A stretch of 57,157 bases of DNA from Cupriavidus sp. D384 (GTDB taxonomy: Bacteria > Pseudomonadota > Gammaproteobacteria > Burkholderiales > Burkholderiaceae). The stretch is taken from the NCBI RefSeq assembly GCF_001652915.1, contig NZ_BBQI01000020.1:1-57157 (forward strand), read 5' to 3'. How positions within the stretch are numbered: the first letter of the stretch is position 1; each line of letters starts with the position of its first letter. This document shows positions 8,518 through 16,988 of this stretch, one piece after another. The translations under genes and the position numbers were made by a program. The notes beneath the pieces were generated by a model. That model was not told where the DNA came from, did no database searches, and worked only from the letters and a program-made list of their open reading frames with translations.

Positions 8518-9525
8518 ATGACAACAAGAACCATTCGCAAGCCGCGCGCCACGGCAACAATGATGCTTGGCGCGCTGTTGGCGACGGCGTTGGCGACGGC
8601 CGGACCGCGTATCGCGCACGCCGCCGACGCATGGCCGGTCAAGCCGATCCAGCTATTGATTCCCTATCCTCCCGGCGGCAGTGCCGACCTGCTGGCGCGC
8701 CCGCTGAGCGCGAAGCTGCAAGAGCGGCTGGGGCAACCGATCGTGCTCGACTACCGTCCCGGTGCCGGCGGCACGATTGCCTCGCAAACATTGGCACGCA
8801 GCAAACCGGACGGCTATACGCTGATCATGGTGCTCGCCGCGCACGCCATCAATCCCAGCCTGTATCCAAAGCTGCCATACGACACGCGCAAGGACTTTGC
8901 GCCGGTTTCTCTGGTGGCCAACCTGCCGCTGATCCTGGCCAGCAGCCAGTCATTGCAGGCACGCAACGTGGCCGAGTTGATTGCGCAGGCCAGGGCCACC
9001 CCCGGCAAGATCACGTTCGGCTCTGCCGGCAACGGCAATACGGGACACCTGGCCGGTGAACTGTTCGATTCAATGACGGGCGTGAAGATGACGCACGTGC
9101 CTTACAAGGGCAGCGCGCAGGTGGTAAATGCCATGTTGGCGGGCGACATCCAGCTGACGTTCGACAGCATTTCCACGTCGATGCCGCAGATCCGCGCGGG
9201 CAAGATGCGCGCGCTGGCCGTCACCAGTGCCAAACGCGCGGCCATGGCACCCGACGTGCCCACACTGGCCGAAGCCGGCGTTCCCGGCTTCGATATCAAC
9301 GGGTGGTACGCCATCCTGGCGCCGGCCGGCACACCACGCGACGTCGTCGACAAGCTCAGCAGCGAAATTGCCGCCGTACTGGCCCAGCCCGATCTGCGTG
9401 CGCAGATCGCGGCCAATGGCTATGAGCCCGTGGGCTCGACGCCGTCGGCGCTCGGCGCCCACATCGAGGCAGAACTCGTCCGCTGGAACAAAGTGGTGAC
9501 CGGTGCGGGGGTCAAGCTGGAGTAG
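8518..9525 (+). CDS. Bug-family tripartite tricarboxylate transporter substrate-binding protein
   Basis: This is the second Bug receptor of the operon, 335 residues. It has a long signal peptide (a Thr/Arg-rich n-region, hydrophobic MMLGALLATALATA, cleavage after AHAADA) and the landmarks IQLLIPYPPGGSADLLARPL, THVPYKGSAQVVNAM and GKMRALAVTSAKR. It lies 27 bp after the CoA-transferase B gene behind GAGGGGAGA. Its last 14 bp overlap the convergent AraC gene. Its sequence differs clearly from the receptor at 6098-7084, so the two are paralogues with probably different ligands and not a recent duplication. Confidence 0.93.
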   Translation: MTTRTIRKPRATATMMLGALLATALATAGPRIAHAADAWPVKPIQLLIPYPPGGSADLLARPLSAKLQERLGQPIVLDYRPGAGGTIASQTLARSKPDGYTLIMVLAAHAINPSLYPKLPYDTRKDFAPVSLVANLPLILASSQSLQARNVAELIAQARATPGKITFGSAGNGNTGHLAGELFDSMTGVKMTHVPYKGSAQVVNAMLAGDIQLTFDSISTSMPQIRAGKMRALAVTSAKRAAMAPDVPTLAEAGVPGFDINGWYAILAPAGTPRDVVDKLSSEIAAVLAQPDLRAQIAANGYEPVGSTPSALGAHIEAELVRWNKVVTGAGVKLE

Positions 9526-10504
9526 TCTGGCCGGCATCCGCGCGTACCGCCCCCGGTGGCCGCCCGACCACCCGCTTGAATGCGCGGCTGAACGCGGCGA
9601 GCGACCCGTAGCCGAGCCGGTACGCAACGGCTTCGATCGCCTCGCGATCGCGTGCGATCCATTGCGCGGCGAGCCGCATCCTCAGTTCGGTCACGTAGCG
9701 CACGGGCGTCATCCCGGTCGCAGCGAGAAATCGCTCGGCGAACACCGAGCGCGACACGCCCGCTTCGGCGGCCAATTCCGCGACGCTCCAGTTTCGGCCC
9801 GGATCGCGATGCAGCGCGACGATCGCACGGCCGAGCTTCGGATCGAGCAATGCTTGCACCCAGCCCGTCGCGTCGCCGCAGCCGCACTCGACCCAGCCCC
9901 GCACGATGAACGAGGCGACTACGTCTGCGAGCCGCGCGAGGATGCCCGCGAAGCCTGCGCGCTCGGAGCAGGCTTCGCGCTCCATCGCATCGAGCATCGG
10001 GCGGATTTCGGGGTAGCGCGCGAGCAATGTGCCGACGTGCATGAACTCCGGCATCGTGCCGACGAGCGGCTGCATGCCGCCAAGATCAAACTCCATGCAC
10101 GCGCTGAAGATCAGCGCCTCGCCCACCGTCGGATCGCTTTTCGCGCAGGGCGGCGGCGTACCGACCGACGCGACCGAGTCGCAGATCCTCGCGCTCTCGA
10201 AGGCACCGATGGGACGACACGGGGCGTCAGGATCGGACACAAGTGTGTGCATGCTGCCGCGCGGTAGCAGGATCGCGTCACCGGTTTCAAGCGTCATCGT
10301 TGCGCCCGCCGCGTCGCGCAGCAGCACTGGCCCGCGCCCGACGAAATGGAACTGCGCGCGTCCCGGGACGTGGCCGAAGCTCAACCCGAACGGTCGCGGG
10401 ATCTGGATACGGCGATACTGGACGCCGCTCAGGCGCATCCCCAGCAGCAGCTCGCTGACGAGGTCGCGCACGTCGGGAACGTAAGCAGGAAGGGAAGCGG
10501 ACAT
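9512..10504 (-). CDS. AraC-family transcriptional regulator, cupin N-domain
   Basis: The 330-residue activator has an N-terminal AraC-type cupin sensor (FGHVPGRAQFHFVGRGPVLL, then TGDAILLPRGSMHTL). Its C-terminal double helix-turn-helix spans roughly 225-325 (WSVAELAAEAGVSRSVFAERF, then AVAYRLGYGSLAAFSRAFKR). The ATG at 10504 is preferred over one at 10561, because the intervening residues are unlike the family and would overlap the divergent promoter region. It is divergent from an MFS exporter gene 107 bp away, the usual layout for a regulator and its efflux target. Its 3' end overlaps the preceding Bug gene by 14 bp. Codon choice (heavy TCG, GCG, CTC) looks more Burkholderia-like than the flanking operon. 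Confidence 0.88.
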   Translation of the reverse strand: MSASLPAYVPDVRDLVSELLLGMRLSGVQYRRIQIPRPFGLSFGHVPGRAQFHFVGRGPVLLRDAAGATMTLETGDAILLPRGSMHTLVSDPDAPCRPIGAFESARICDSVASVGTPPPCAKSDPTVGEALIFSACMEFDLGGMQPLVGTMPEFMHVGTLLARYPEIRPMLDAMEREACSERAGFAGILARLADVVASFIVRGWVECGCGDATGWVQALLDPKLGRAIVALHRDPGRNWSVAELAAEAGVSRSVFAERFLAATGMTPVRYVTELRMRLAAQWIARDREAIEAVAYRLGYGSLAAFSRAFKRVVGRPPGAVRADAGQTTPA

Positions 10505-10516
10505 CGTATCCGGACG

Positions 10517-10526
10517 ATTGATCAAT
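10517..10526. promoter_or_regulatory. ATTGATCAAT palindrome in the AraC/MFS divergent promoter
   Basis: A perfect 10-bp palindrome lies 13 bp upstream of the AraC start and about 85 bp upstream of the MFS start. Its position suits an operator or autoregulatory site. No binding data can be inferred from sequence. Confidence 0.4.
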
Positions 10527-10610
10527 GATTGCGGATTGTATGTCATATACCGTCCTGCCATCGCTGCTTACGATACGCCGTCATTGGCACTTTTCTCGAT
10601 TTTTCCTGAT

Positions 10611-11846
10611 ATGGAACGACGCATGAGTCCCGGAACTTCCAAAGCCGCTCCGCAAGCGGCCCCCAGCGAACCCGCCTGGGGCGCGGTCTTTGCAATGGCG
10701 CTAGGCGTGTTCGGCCTCGTCACGGCCGAATTCCTGCCCGCGAGCCTGCTCACACCGATGGCCGACAGCCTCGGCGTGACCGAAGGTGTCGCCGGGCAAA
10801 CGGTGACGGCCACCGCAATGGTTGCGCTCGTTGCAAGCCTGCTGACCGCCGCCGTGACGCGTACGATCGACCGGCGGCGCGTGCTGCTGGCGTTTTCGAT
10901 GTTATTGGTCGCGTCGAATCTCGCGGTTGCGTTTGCGACCAACCTCACGACGATTCTGATCGGCCGCGTTGTACTTGGCATCGCGCTCGGAGGCTTCTGG
11001 ACGATGGCAACGGCCACCGCAATGCGGCTCGTGCCTGCTGCGATGGTGCCGCGCGCGTTGTCGATTATTTTCAGCGGCGTGGCCGTCGCGACGATCGCCG
11101 CTGCCCCGCTGGGTAGCTATTTCGGTCATCTGATCGGCTGGCGCAACGTGTTCCTGTTAGCAGCCGCGCTTGGCGGCGTCGCGTTGCTATCGCAGGTCGC
11201 GACGCTGCCGTCGATGCCGCCGAGCGGAACGACCCGCCTGCGCACGTTGATCGACGTGCTGCGCCGGCCGACTGTCGGCCTCGGAATGTTCGCAACCACG
11301 CTCGTGTTCACCGGACACTTCGCGTTCTTTACGTACCTGCGGCCCTTCCTCGAACAGGTGGCGGGCGTTGGAGTAAACGGGCTCTCGGCGATTCTGCTCG
11401 GCTACGGCGTCGCGAACTTCGTCGGCACGTCGCTCGCCGGCCGTGTGCTCGAAAACCGGCTGCGGCCGATGCTGATCGCAATGCCCGCGCTGATGGTCGT
11501 GCTCGGCATCGGGCTCGTAGTGCTCGGCCGCGCGCCAATGATCGATGCGGTGCTCGTGGCGCTGTGGGGCATGGCGTTCGGCGGCGTGCCGGTCGCATGG
11601 TCGACATGGGTCACGCGCACCGTACCCGATGAAGCCGAGAGCGCTGGTGGCCTGATCGTCGCGGCCGTGCAGCTCGCGATCGCGACCGGTGCGGCGGCGG
11701 GCGGCGTCGTGTTTGATGCAAACGGCGCCACGGGTGTGTTCGTCGGGGCCGCCATCGTGCTGGCCATCGCGGTTGCGACGATCGCGACGGGCGTGCCGCG
11801 ACGAGTGGACACGGTATCCGCGCTAATCGAGCCTGGACTACATTGA
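10611..11846 (+). CDS. MFS transporter, DHA1 drug/nucleoside efflux type (NepI-like)
   Basis: The 411-residue inner-membrane protein has twelve predicted hydrophobic segments. The first is VFAMALGVFGLVTAEFLPASL, resembling NepI/YdhP exporters. Between helices 2 and 3 lies RTIDRRRVLLA, the family's charged loop, followed by LIGRVVLGIALGGFWTM. The start at 10611 gives MERRMSPGTS. An ATG at 10623 is equally possible. Homology supports proton-driven export of drugs or purine nucleosides. The divergent AraC gene is the likely regulator. The cassette's codon bias differs from its neighbours, which suggests transfer from another Burkholderiales genome. Confidence 0.9.
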   Translation: MERRMSPGTSKAAPQAAPSEPAWGAVFAMALGVFGLVTAEFLPASLLTPMADSLGVTEGVAGQTVTATAMVALVASLLTAAVTRTIDRRRVLLAFSMLLVASNLAVAFATNLTTILIGRVVLGIALGGFWTMATATAMRLVPAAMVPRALSIIFSGVAVATIAAAPLGSYFGHLIGWRNVFLLAAALGGVALLSQVATLPSMPPSGTTRLRTLIDVLRRPTVGLGMFATTLVFTGHFAFFTYLRPFLEQVAGVGVNGLSAILLGYGVANFVGTSLAGRVLENRLRPMLIAMPALMVVLGIGLVVLGRAPMIDAVLVALWGMAFGGVPVAWSTWVTRTVPDEAESAGGLIVAAVQLAIATGAAAGGVVFDANGATGVFVGAAIVLAIAVATIATGVPRRVDTVSALIEPGLH

Positions 11847-12194
11847 GTCTGTCACCGTCGCACTTTCCAGGCGGGATTCGGAGAAAGCGGCCTATAGCCG
11901 CCATGGTCCCGTTCACGCCAGCAAGCGGATGGCAACGACGCTGCAATCGAAATGCAAAAGCGCGTCTCAAAGCCTGTGGCATCCCCGCCGGGGCTGGAAA
12001 CGCTTCCGTGCGTGTGACGTACAACAGGCTTTCCGCCTAACCCCCTTCCAGCTTTACAAAGTTCGGAGAATTTTCGCTGCCGGGATTTCCTTCCGGGCGG
12101 GCGTGCTAGGGGCAGTCATGCGGTCGAGGGGCGGCATGCCGCTTGCTGTGCTTCCCCAATCAACTGCACGGTAGGGACCGGGGAGGCATCAAAA
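11847..12194. other. 348-bp intergenic region, no gene seen
   Basis: Short open frames here (60-80 codons) have no domain and no good ribosome binding site. The last bases, GGGGAGGCATCAAAA before 12195, give a strong Shine-Dalgarno for the glycosyltransferase. The region marks the right edge of the AraC/MFS cassette and should hold the promoter of the GT4/debranching operon. Confidence 0.4.
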
Positions 12195-13286
12195 ATGAGA
12201 ATCGCGCAAATTGCCCCCCTGCATGAATGTTGCCCCCCCAAACTGTACGGCGGCACCGAGCGCGTCGTCTCCTACCTCACCAATGAGCTTGTCCTGCTGG
12301 GTCATGACGTCACGTTGTTCGCCTGCGGTGGATCATCGACGCCTGCCCGGCTGATCAACTGCGTCGGCCACGCGCTACGATCGAACCCCGCTGTCAGGGA
12401 TCCCCTGCCCTATCACATCATGATGCTTGATGAGGTCTGCCGGCGGGCGGATGAGTTCGATGTGCTGCACTTCCACACCGAGATGTTGCATTTCCCACTC
12501 GTTCGGAGCCTAACCCGGCGCACGGTCACAACGCTGCACGGCCGCCTGGATTTGCCGGACCTCAAGCCGTTCTATGAGAAGTTCTCCAATGTGCCGCTTG
12601 TGTCAATCTCGCATGCCCAACGCCTGCCCATGCCGCCGGTCGCGTGGGTGGGCAATGTCTACCATGGGATACCGGAAGGCTCGCTGGCGTTCCGTCCCGT
12701 GCCGCGTGGAGGTTATCTTGCATTCCTCGGCCGGATATCTCCGGAAAAGCGCCCCGACCGCGCCATCGAGATTGCCGTACGTGCAGGGATGACGCTCAGG
12801 ATTGCAGCCAAGGTAGACGCGGTTGACCGCGCCTATTGGGACACAACGATCGCACCGCTGATCAGGCGCCACCGGAATATCGAATACCTGGGCGAGATCG
12901 GCGAACGTGAAAAAGCCGCGTTCCTTGGTGACGCCCTGGCCTTGCTGTTCCCGATCGACTGGCCCGAGCCTTTCGGCCTGGCCATGATCGAGTCGATGGC
13001 ATGCGGAACGCCCGTGGTCGCTTTCCGTTGCGGTTCAGTGCCGGAAGTGGTGGACGACGGCGTGACGGGCTTCATCGTCGATTCCATGGATGAGGCGGTG
13101 GACGCTGTCCGTCACATACACCAGATCGATCGCTCTGGTGTCCGTCGCACCTTTGTCCGGCGATTCAGCGCGACGCGCATGGCGAACGACTACATTACGC
13201 TCTACAACTGCACCAAACACGCCCCGGAACCTGCCGGACAGGTGGAGTATCCGGCCTCGCCCGCAATCGCTGGCCTCGCGGCCTGA
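12195..13286 (+). CDS. Glycosyltransferase family 4 protein
   Basis: The 363-residue GT-B fold retaining glycosyltransferase starts MRIAQIAPL and has the N-terminal acceptor-domain motif YGGTERVVSYLTNEL. Its C-terminal nucleotide-sugar domain has FLGRISPEKRPDRAIEIA (about 183) and the EX7E motif in EPFGLAMIE, followed by SMACGTPVVAFRCGSVPEVV. No signal peptide is seen. It is 16 bp from the next gene, a glycogen-debranching-type glycosidase, so the pair probably acts on the same alpha-glucan or trehalose-like storage or stress polymer. Donor and acceptor cannot be assigned. Confidence 0.92.
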   Translation: MRIAQIAPLHECCPPKLYGGTERVVSYLTNELVLLGHDVTLFACGGSSTPARLINCVGHALRSNPAVRDPLPYHIMMLDEVCRRADEFDVLHFHTEMLHFPLVRSLTRRTVTTLHGRLDLPDLKPFYEKFSNVPLVSISHAQRLPMPPVAWVGNVYHGIPEGSLAFRPVPRGGYLAFLGRISPEKRPDRAIEIAVRAGMTLRIAAKVDAVDRAYWDTTIAPLIRRHRNIEYLGEIGEREKAAFLGDALALLFPIDWPEPFGLAMIESMACGTPVVAFRCGSVPEVVDDGVTGFIVDSMDEAVDAVRHIHQIDRSGVRRTFVRRFSATRMANDYITLYNCTKHAPEPAGQVEYPASPAIAGLAA

Positions 13287-13302
13287 TCCTGGGGAGCAAA
13301 CG

Positions 13303-15507
13303 ATGCTAGATACTCCGGAAGACGGCGCAAATCAGGTCCCGGACGCTTCCGCCGCCGCACCCATCATCGTTGCGGCCTCGCGCTCCCTGCGGGAAGGCCA
13401 CACCCGTACGCTCAAGCACGGCGACATCTTTGCGGTATTCGACCAGCGTGGCGACGCCGTATCGGGCGGAGGTGGCTCGGATGGCCTGTACTACCGGGAT
13501 ACCCGTCACCTCTCGCACTTCCACCTCACTTTTGGCGGCTGGTGTCCGATCCTGCTCAGTTCCGTGCTGCGCGACGACAATGCCGCGCTCACCTTTGACC
13601 TGACGAATCCTGATCTCTTCGATGCCGGCGGACGGCTGACAATGGTTCACGATCTGATTCATCTGCGACGCTCGAGATTTCTTTGGGACGGAACGTGCTA
13701 CGAACGCCTGGCCTTGAGAAACTATGACGAACTACCCCGCCGCATCACGATCGAGCTGGCCTTTGCCGCAGACTTCGCCGACCTGTTCGAAGTGCGAGGC
13801 GCCCGCCGCGCGATGCGTGGCAAGATGCAAGCCACAGCCATGGACGCATGTGGAGTCACTCTTGCCTATACGGGCCTGGACGGATACGAGCGCACCACCC
13901 AGCTTTGCTTCGACCCACCCCCCACGCGCCTGACCGAGAACGAGGCGGTGTTCGAACTGGAACTGCCGCCGCTAAAGACCCACTTGCTGTATATCGAAAT
14001 CTGCTGCGCCAGCGCCCGCAGTGACGGCCGTTCGCCACGCCGGGCGTTTCCCACGGCACTGCGCGCCGCGCGCCGCTCCCTGCAATCGCTCTCCAGCCGC
14101 GCGGCAACGATAGTCACCTCCAATGACATATTCAACGAGGCTGCAGGCCGGAGCGTCTCGGACCTCTATATGCTGAGCACCCGGACGTCGTACGGCCCGT
14201 ATCCGTATGCCGGGATCCCCTGGTTCAGCACCTTCTTCGGCCGCGATGCACTGATCACGGCACTCGAAACCCTCTGGCTGGATCCCGACATCGCACGCGG
14301 CGTGCTTTGCTATCTGGCCGCAAATCAGGCCACGACCGTGGACCCGGCGGCGGACGCGGAACCCGGAAAGATCCTGCATGAAAGCCGTCAGGGAGAAATG
14401 GCCAATCTCGGTGAAGTGCCGTTCCGACGTTACTACGGCAGCATCGATTCCACGCCACTGTTCATCTTGCTGGCAGGTGCCTATATGGACCGCACCCACG
14501 ACCACGCTACGGTACAAGCGCTGTGGCCGCATATCGAAGCTGCGCTCCAGTGGATCGACGACTACGGCGACCGGGACGGCGATGGCTTTGTAGAGTACGG
14601 CCGGTATTCGGCCGACGGGTTGCTCAACCAAGGGTGGAAGGACAGCCGCGATTCAATCTTCCACAAGGATGGCACGCTCGCACAAGGGCCCATTGCCCTG
14701 GTGGAAGTCCAGGCGTACGTCTACGGTGCGTGGATGGCCGCGGCCAGCATTGCGCGCCATCTTGGACATGGCCAACGCGCCACGGCGCTTGAGGCGAAAG
14801 CACAGCGTCTGCGCGAGCGATTCGACCAGGCATTCTTCGATCCCGAACTCGGCACCTACGCATTGGCGCTGGATGGCGACAAGAAGCCTTGCCGCGTGCG
14901 AACTTCCAACGCAGGCCACGCGTTGTACACCGGCATCGCCTTGCCGGAACGCGCCGCGTCGGTTGCGGCGGCACTCATGGGAAGCGCCTCGTTCTCCGGC
15001 TGGGGTGTTCGAACCGTCGCCTCGACGGAGACACGCTACAACCCCATGAGCTATCACAATGGCTCGGTGTGGCCCCACGACAATGCCATCGTTGCAGCAG
15101 GGTTCGCGCGCTACGGGATGCACGGTGCCGCCCTGGGCATCTTCGACGGTTTGTTCGCTGCCGCGACGCATATTGACCTGCGCCGGTTGCCGGAACTCTT
15201 CTGTGGTTTCGCGCGCCGGCGCAATCGCGGGCCAACGCTATATCCGGTGGCTTGCAGTCCACAAGCATGGGCTGCCGCGACACCTCTATCGTTGTTGCAG
15301 TCCTGCCTGGGACTCGACTTTGACCTTGCCGCCGGCGAGATCAGGTTTCAACATCCGCGGCTTCCTGATTTCATGGACGAAGTGGCTCTGTATGGATTGG
15401 CGCTTGGCAGCCAATCGGCAGATGTTCTGCTCAAGCGCGCCGCCGGAAGCGTAATGGTCAGCGTTCTGGACCGCCGCGGGAGTGTGGTGGTCACTACCAC
15501 GAACTGA
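13303..15507 (+). CDS. Amylo-alpha-1,6-glucosidase / glycogen debranching-like protein
   Basis: The 734-residue protein has an N-terminal glycogen-debranching domain (about 60-300; HGDIFAVFDQRGD, DGLYYRDTRHLSHF). A C-terminal (alpha/alpha)6-barrel glucosidase domain follows, with GIPWFSTFFGRDALITALETL, LNQGWKDSRDSIF and MSYHNGSVWPHDNAIVA. This is the two-domain architecture of bacterial amylo-alpha-1,6-glucosidase-like proteins that trim alpha-1,6 branches or related alpha-glucosides. The ATG at 13303 follows GGGGAGCAAACG. Longer in-frame extensions overlap the GT4 gene and are not homologous. No signal peptide is seen, so it is likely cytosolic. The pairing with GT4 recurs in stress and desiccation loci of Burkholderiales (general knowledge; substrate unproven). 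Confidence 0.9.
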   Translation: MLDTPEDGANQVPDASAAAPIIVAASRSLREGHTRTLKHGDIFAVFDQRGDAVSGGGGSDGLYYRDTRHLSHFHLTFGGWCPILLSSVLRDDNAALTFDLTNPDLFDAGGRLTMVHDLIHLRRSRFLWDGTCYERLALRNYDELPRRITIELAFAADFADLFEVRGARRAMRGKMQATAMDACGVTLAYTGLDGYERTTQLCFDPPPTRLTENEAVFELELPPLKTHLLYIEICCASARSDGRSPRRAFPTALRAARRSLQSLSSRAATIVTSNDIFNEAAGRSVSDLYMLSTRTSYGPYPYAGIPWFSTFFGRDALITALETLWLDPDIARGVLCYLAANQATTVDPAADAEPGKILHESRQGEMANLGEVPFRRYYGSIDSTPLFILLAGAYMDRTHDHATVQALWPHIEAALQWIDDYGDRDGDGFVEYGRYSADGLLNQGWKDSRDSIFHKDGTLAQGPIALVEVQAYVYGAWMAAASIARHLGHGQRATALEAKAQRLRERFDQAFFDPELGTYALALDGDKKPCRVRTSNAGHALYTGIALPERAASVAAALMGSASFSGWGVRTVASTETRYNPMSYHNGSVWPHDNAIVAAGFARYGMHGAALGIFDGLFAAATHIDLRRLPELFCGFARRRNRGPTLYPVACSPQAWAAATPLSLLQSCLGLDFDLAAGEIRFQHPRLPDFMDEVALYGLALGSQSADVLLKRAAGSVMVSVLDRRGSVVVTTTN

Positions 15508-15716
15508 GCAGCCTAAGATCAGCATAAGTCAGCGTCGAAATTCGACCGCAGGCAGCGGTTGGCCGGCACAACCTGCGTGCAGACTGGGGCAGACATCAGC
15601 GCGCGCCCCGCCATCGGCTGGTGACAGCGCCGCGGTGGAGAGCCGGGGGAATGCGGCTACTCCACGTGCGTCGTCCATTCCTGATGTCCTTGGCTTCCCC
15701 CGCCGCGCAATGCCTC

Positions 15717-16175
15717 TTAGTCTGTCAGGTCCTTCGGCAGCTTTCCTCCATTCACCGCCAACTCCTGCATGACACGCTTGTGTAGCCACGTGTTCATTGC
15801 CGCAGAGTCATTCATGTCGCCGTCGTAGTGCAATTCCTTTGCGAGCGCTTTTCGGTTGTCCAGACTGCTATCCACCCCCAACGCCTTCAGCGTATCGACA
15901 ATGGAGGTTCGCCAGTTCAGCGTTTGACCCGTTTCGCTGGCTGCCTTGTCCATTACCGCCTGCACATCGACCTGGGAGAGTGGCTGTTGACCGCCCCCCG
16001 ACCCGGCCGTCTGCGCAGCCGCTGCGGGTGGCGCCGTAGACGTTGGGGCTGCAGTGGTCGGCGAAGCTTTCGCGTTAGCCGTGGACGAGGAGTCTGTCGT
16101 GGGCGTGGTGGCCTGCGAGGACGCAGCCTGCCCTTTGTGAAGCAGCTTGTTCACGATGTCTTTGAAAATGCTCAT
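15717..16175 (-). CDS. DUF3597 domain-containing protein
   Basis: The 152-residue protein starts MSIFKDIVNKLLHKG, then has a low-complexity Ala/Thr/Ser/Pro linker (about 18-68). The C-terminal DUF3597 domain reads VDVQAVMDKAASETGQTLNW, DTLKALGVDSSLDNRKALA, YDGDMNDSAAMNTWLHKRVM. DUF3597 resembles a LysM/BON-like small domain and its function is unknown. Start at the second Met (16175), which matches the family's conserved N-terminus. It is opposite in strand to its neighbours, between the glycosidase and hemerythrin genes. Similar genes are often induced by general stress, but that is inference here. Confidence 0.85.
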   Translation of the reverse strand: MSIFKDIVNKLLHKGQAASSQATTPTTDSSSTANAKASPTTAAPTSTAPPAAAAQTAGSGGGQQPLSQVDVQAVMDKAASETGQTLNWRTSIVDTLKALGVDSSLDNRKALAKELHYDGDMNDSAAMNTWLHKRVMQELAVNGGKLPKDLTD

Positions 16176-16433
16176 TGCGATCTCCATGCCAAGTTCAAAG
16201 TTTTACGACGGTGCAATTTCCGTTCCCAAGGCACGCACGACTGGTCGGTCGACAACATCCCGATGGGCGTCTGATGAAAAAGGGCCTGACTATCCGCACG
16301 GGGCAGACTTGTGAACCGCTGGAGCGAGTCCCCAGGCCCTCGGTGGGGGCTGGAATGCGTCTTGCTGCCCCTTGGCTGGACGGACCGTGGTCGGCCCGTC
16401 TCTGCCCCAAGCAACCCCACAACCCGAGACATC

Positions 16434-16898
16434 ATGGACAAATCCAAAGTACCCGTCGAACAGCGCGCCGCGCTGTCCCTGCTGCTGGATGATCACCGCA
16501 GCGTCAAGAAACTCTTCAAGGCCTTCGAGGATGCAAAGGACGACGCCGCAAAGCAGTCGATTGCATCCGAGACCTGCCAGCAGTTGACAATCCATGCGCA
16601 GATCGAAGAGGAGATCTTCTACCCCGCCTTGCGCGGCGCCAGCGACAAGATCGACGGCATGCTTGATGAAGCCACGGTCGAGCACGGTGTTGCGAAGGAC
16701 CTGATCGCCAAGATTGAATCTGGCAACAGCAAGATGCTGGAGGCGAACTACACCGTACTGGCCGAATATGTGGGCCACCATGTCGAGGAAGAGGAAAACG
16801 AGCTCTTCCCGGCAGTGATTCGGGCCAAGGTTGATCTCACGGAAGTGGCACAGCAGCTCGAGGCCCGCAAGGCGGAACTTACGGGCCAGCCGGCTTAA
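16434..16898 (+). CDS. Hemerythrin domain-containing protein
   Basis: The 154-residue four-helix-bundle protein has the HHE/hemerythrin cation-binding pattern: DDHRSVKKLF (about 21), QLTIHAQIEEEIFYP (about 55), DEATVEHGVAKDLI and YVGHHVEEEENELFP. These His and Glu residues would hold a di-iron centre for O2, NO or peroxide sensing or for iron storage. The ATG at 16434 matches the family N-terminus. The longer upstream frame is not homologous. It lies 90 bp before a UvrA-like gene, a neighbourhood consistent with oxidative or DNA-damage stress. Confidence 0.92.
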   Translation: MDKSKVPVEQRAALSLLLDDHRSVKKLFKAFEDAKDDAAKQSIASETCQQLTIHAQIEEEIFYPALRGASDKIDGMLDEATVEHGVAKDLIAKIESGNSKMLEANYTVLAEYVGHHVEEEENELFPAVIRAKVDLTEVAQQLEARKAELTGQPA

Positions 16899-16988
16899 GG
16901 CGAACGTCGAGAATCAATGTGACGACGGTGGGCGCAGTTCGCGGGCGCATATGGCTCGCGCCAGCAATTTGTACAACTGAAGGTGCAA

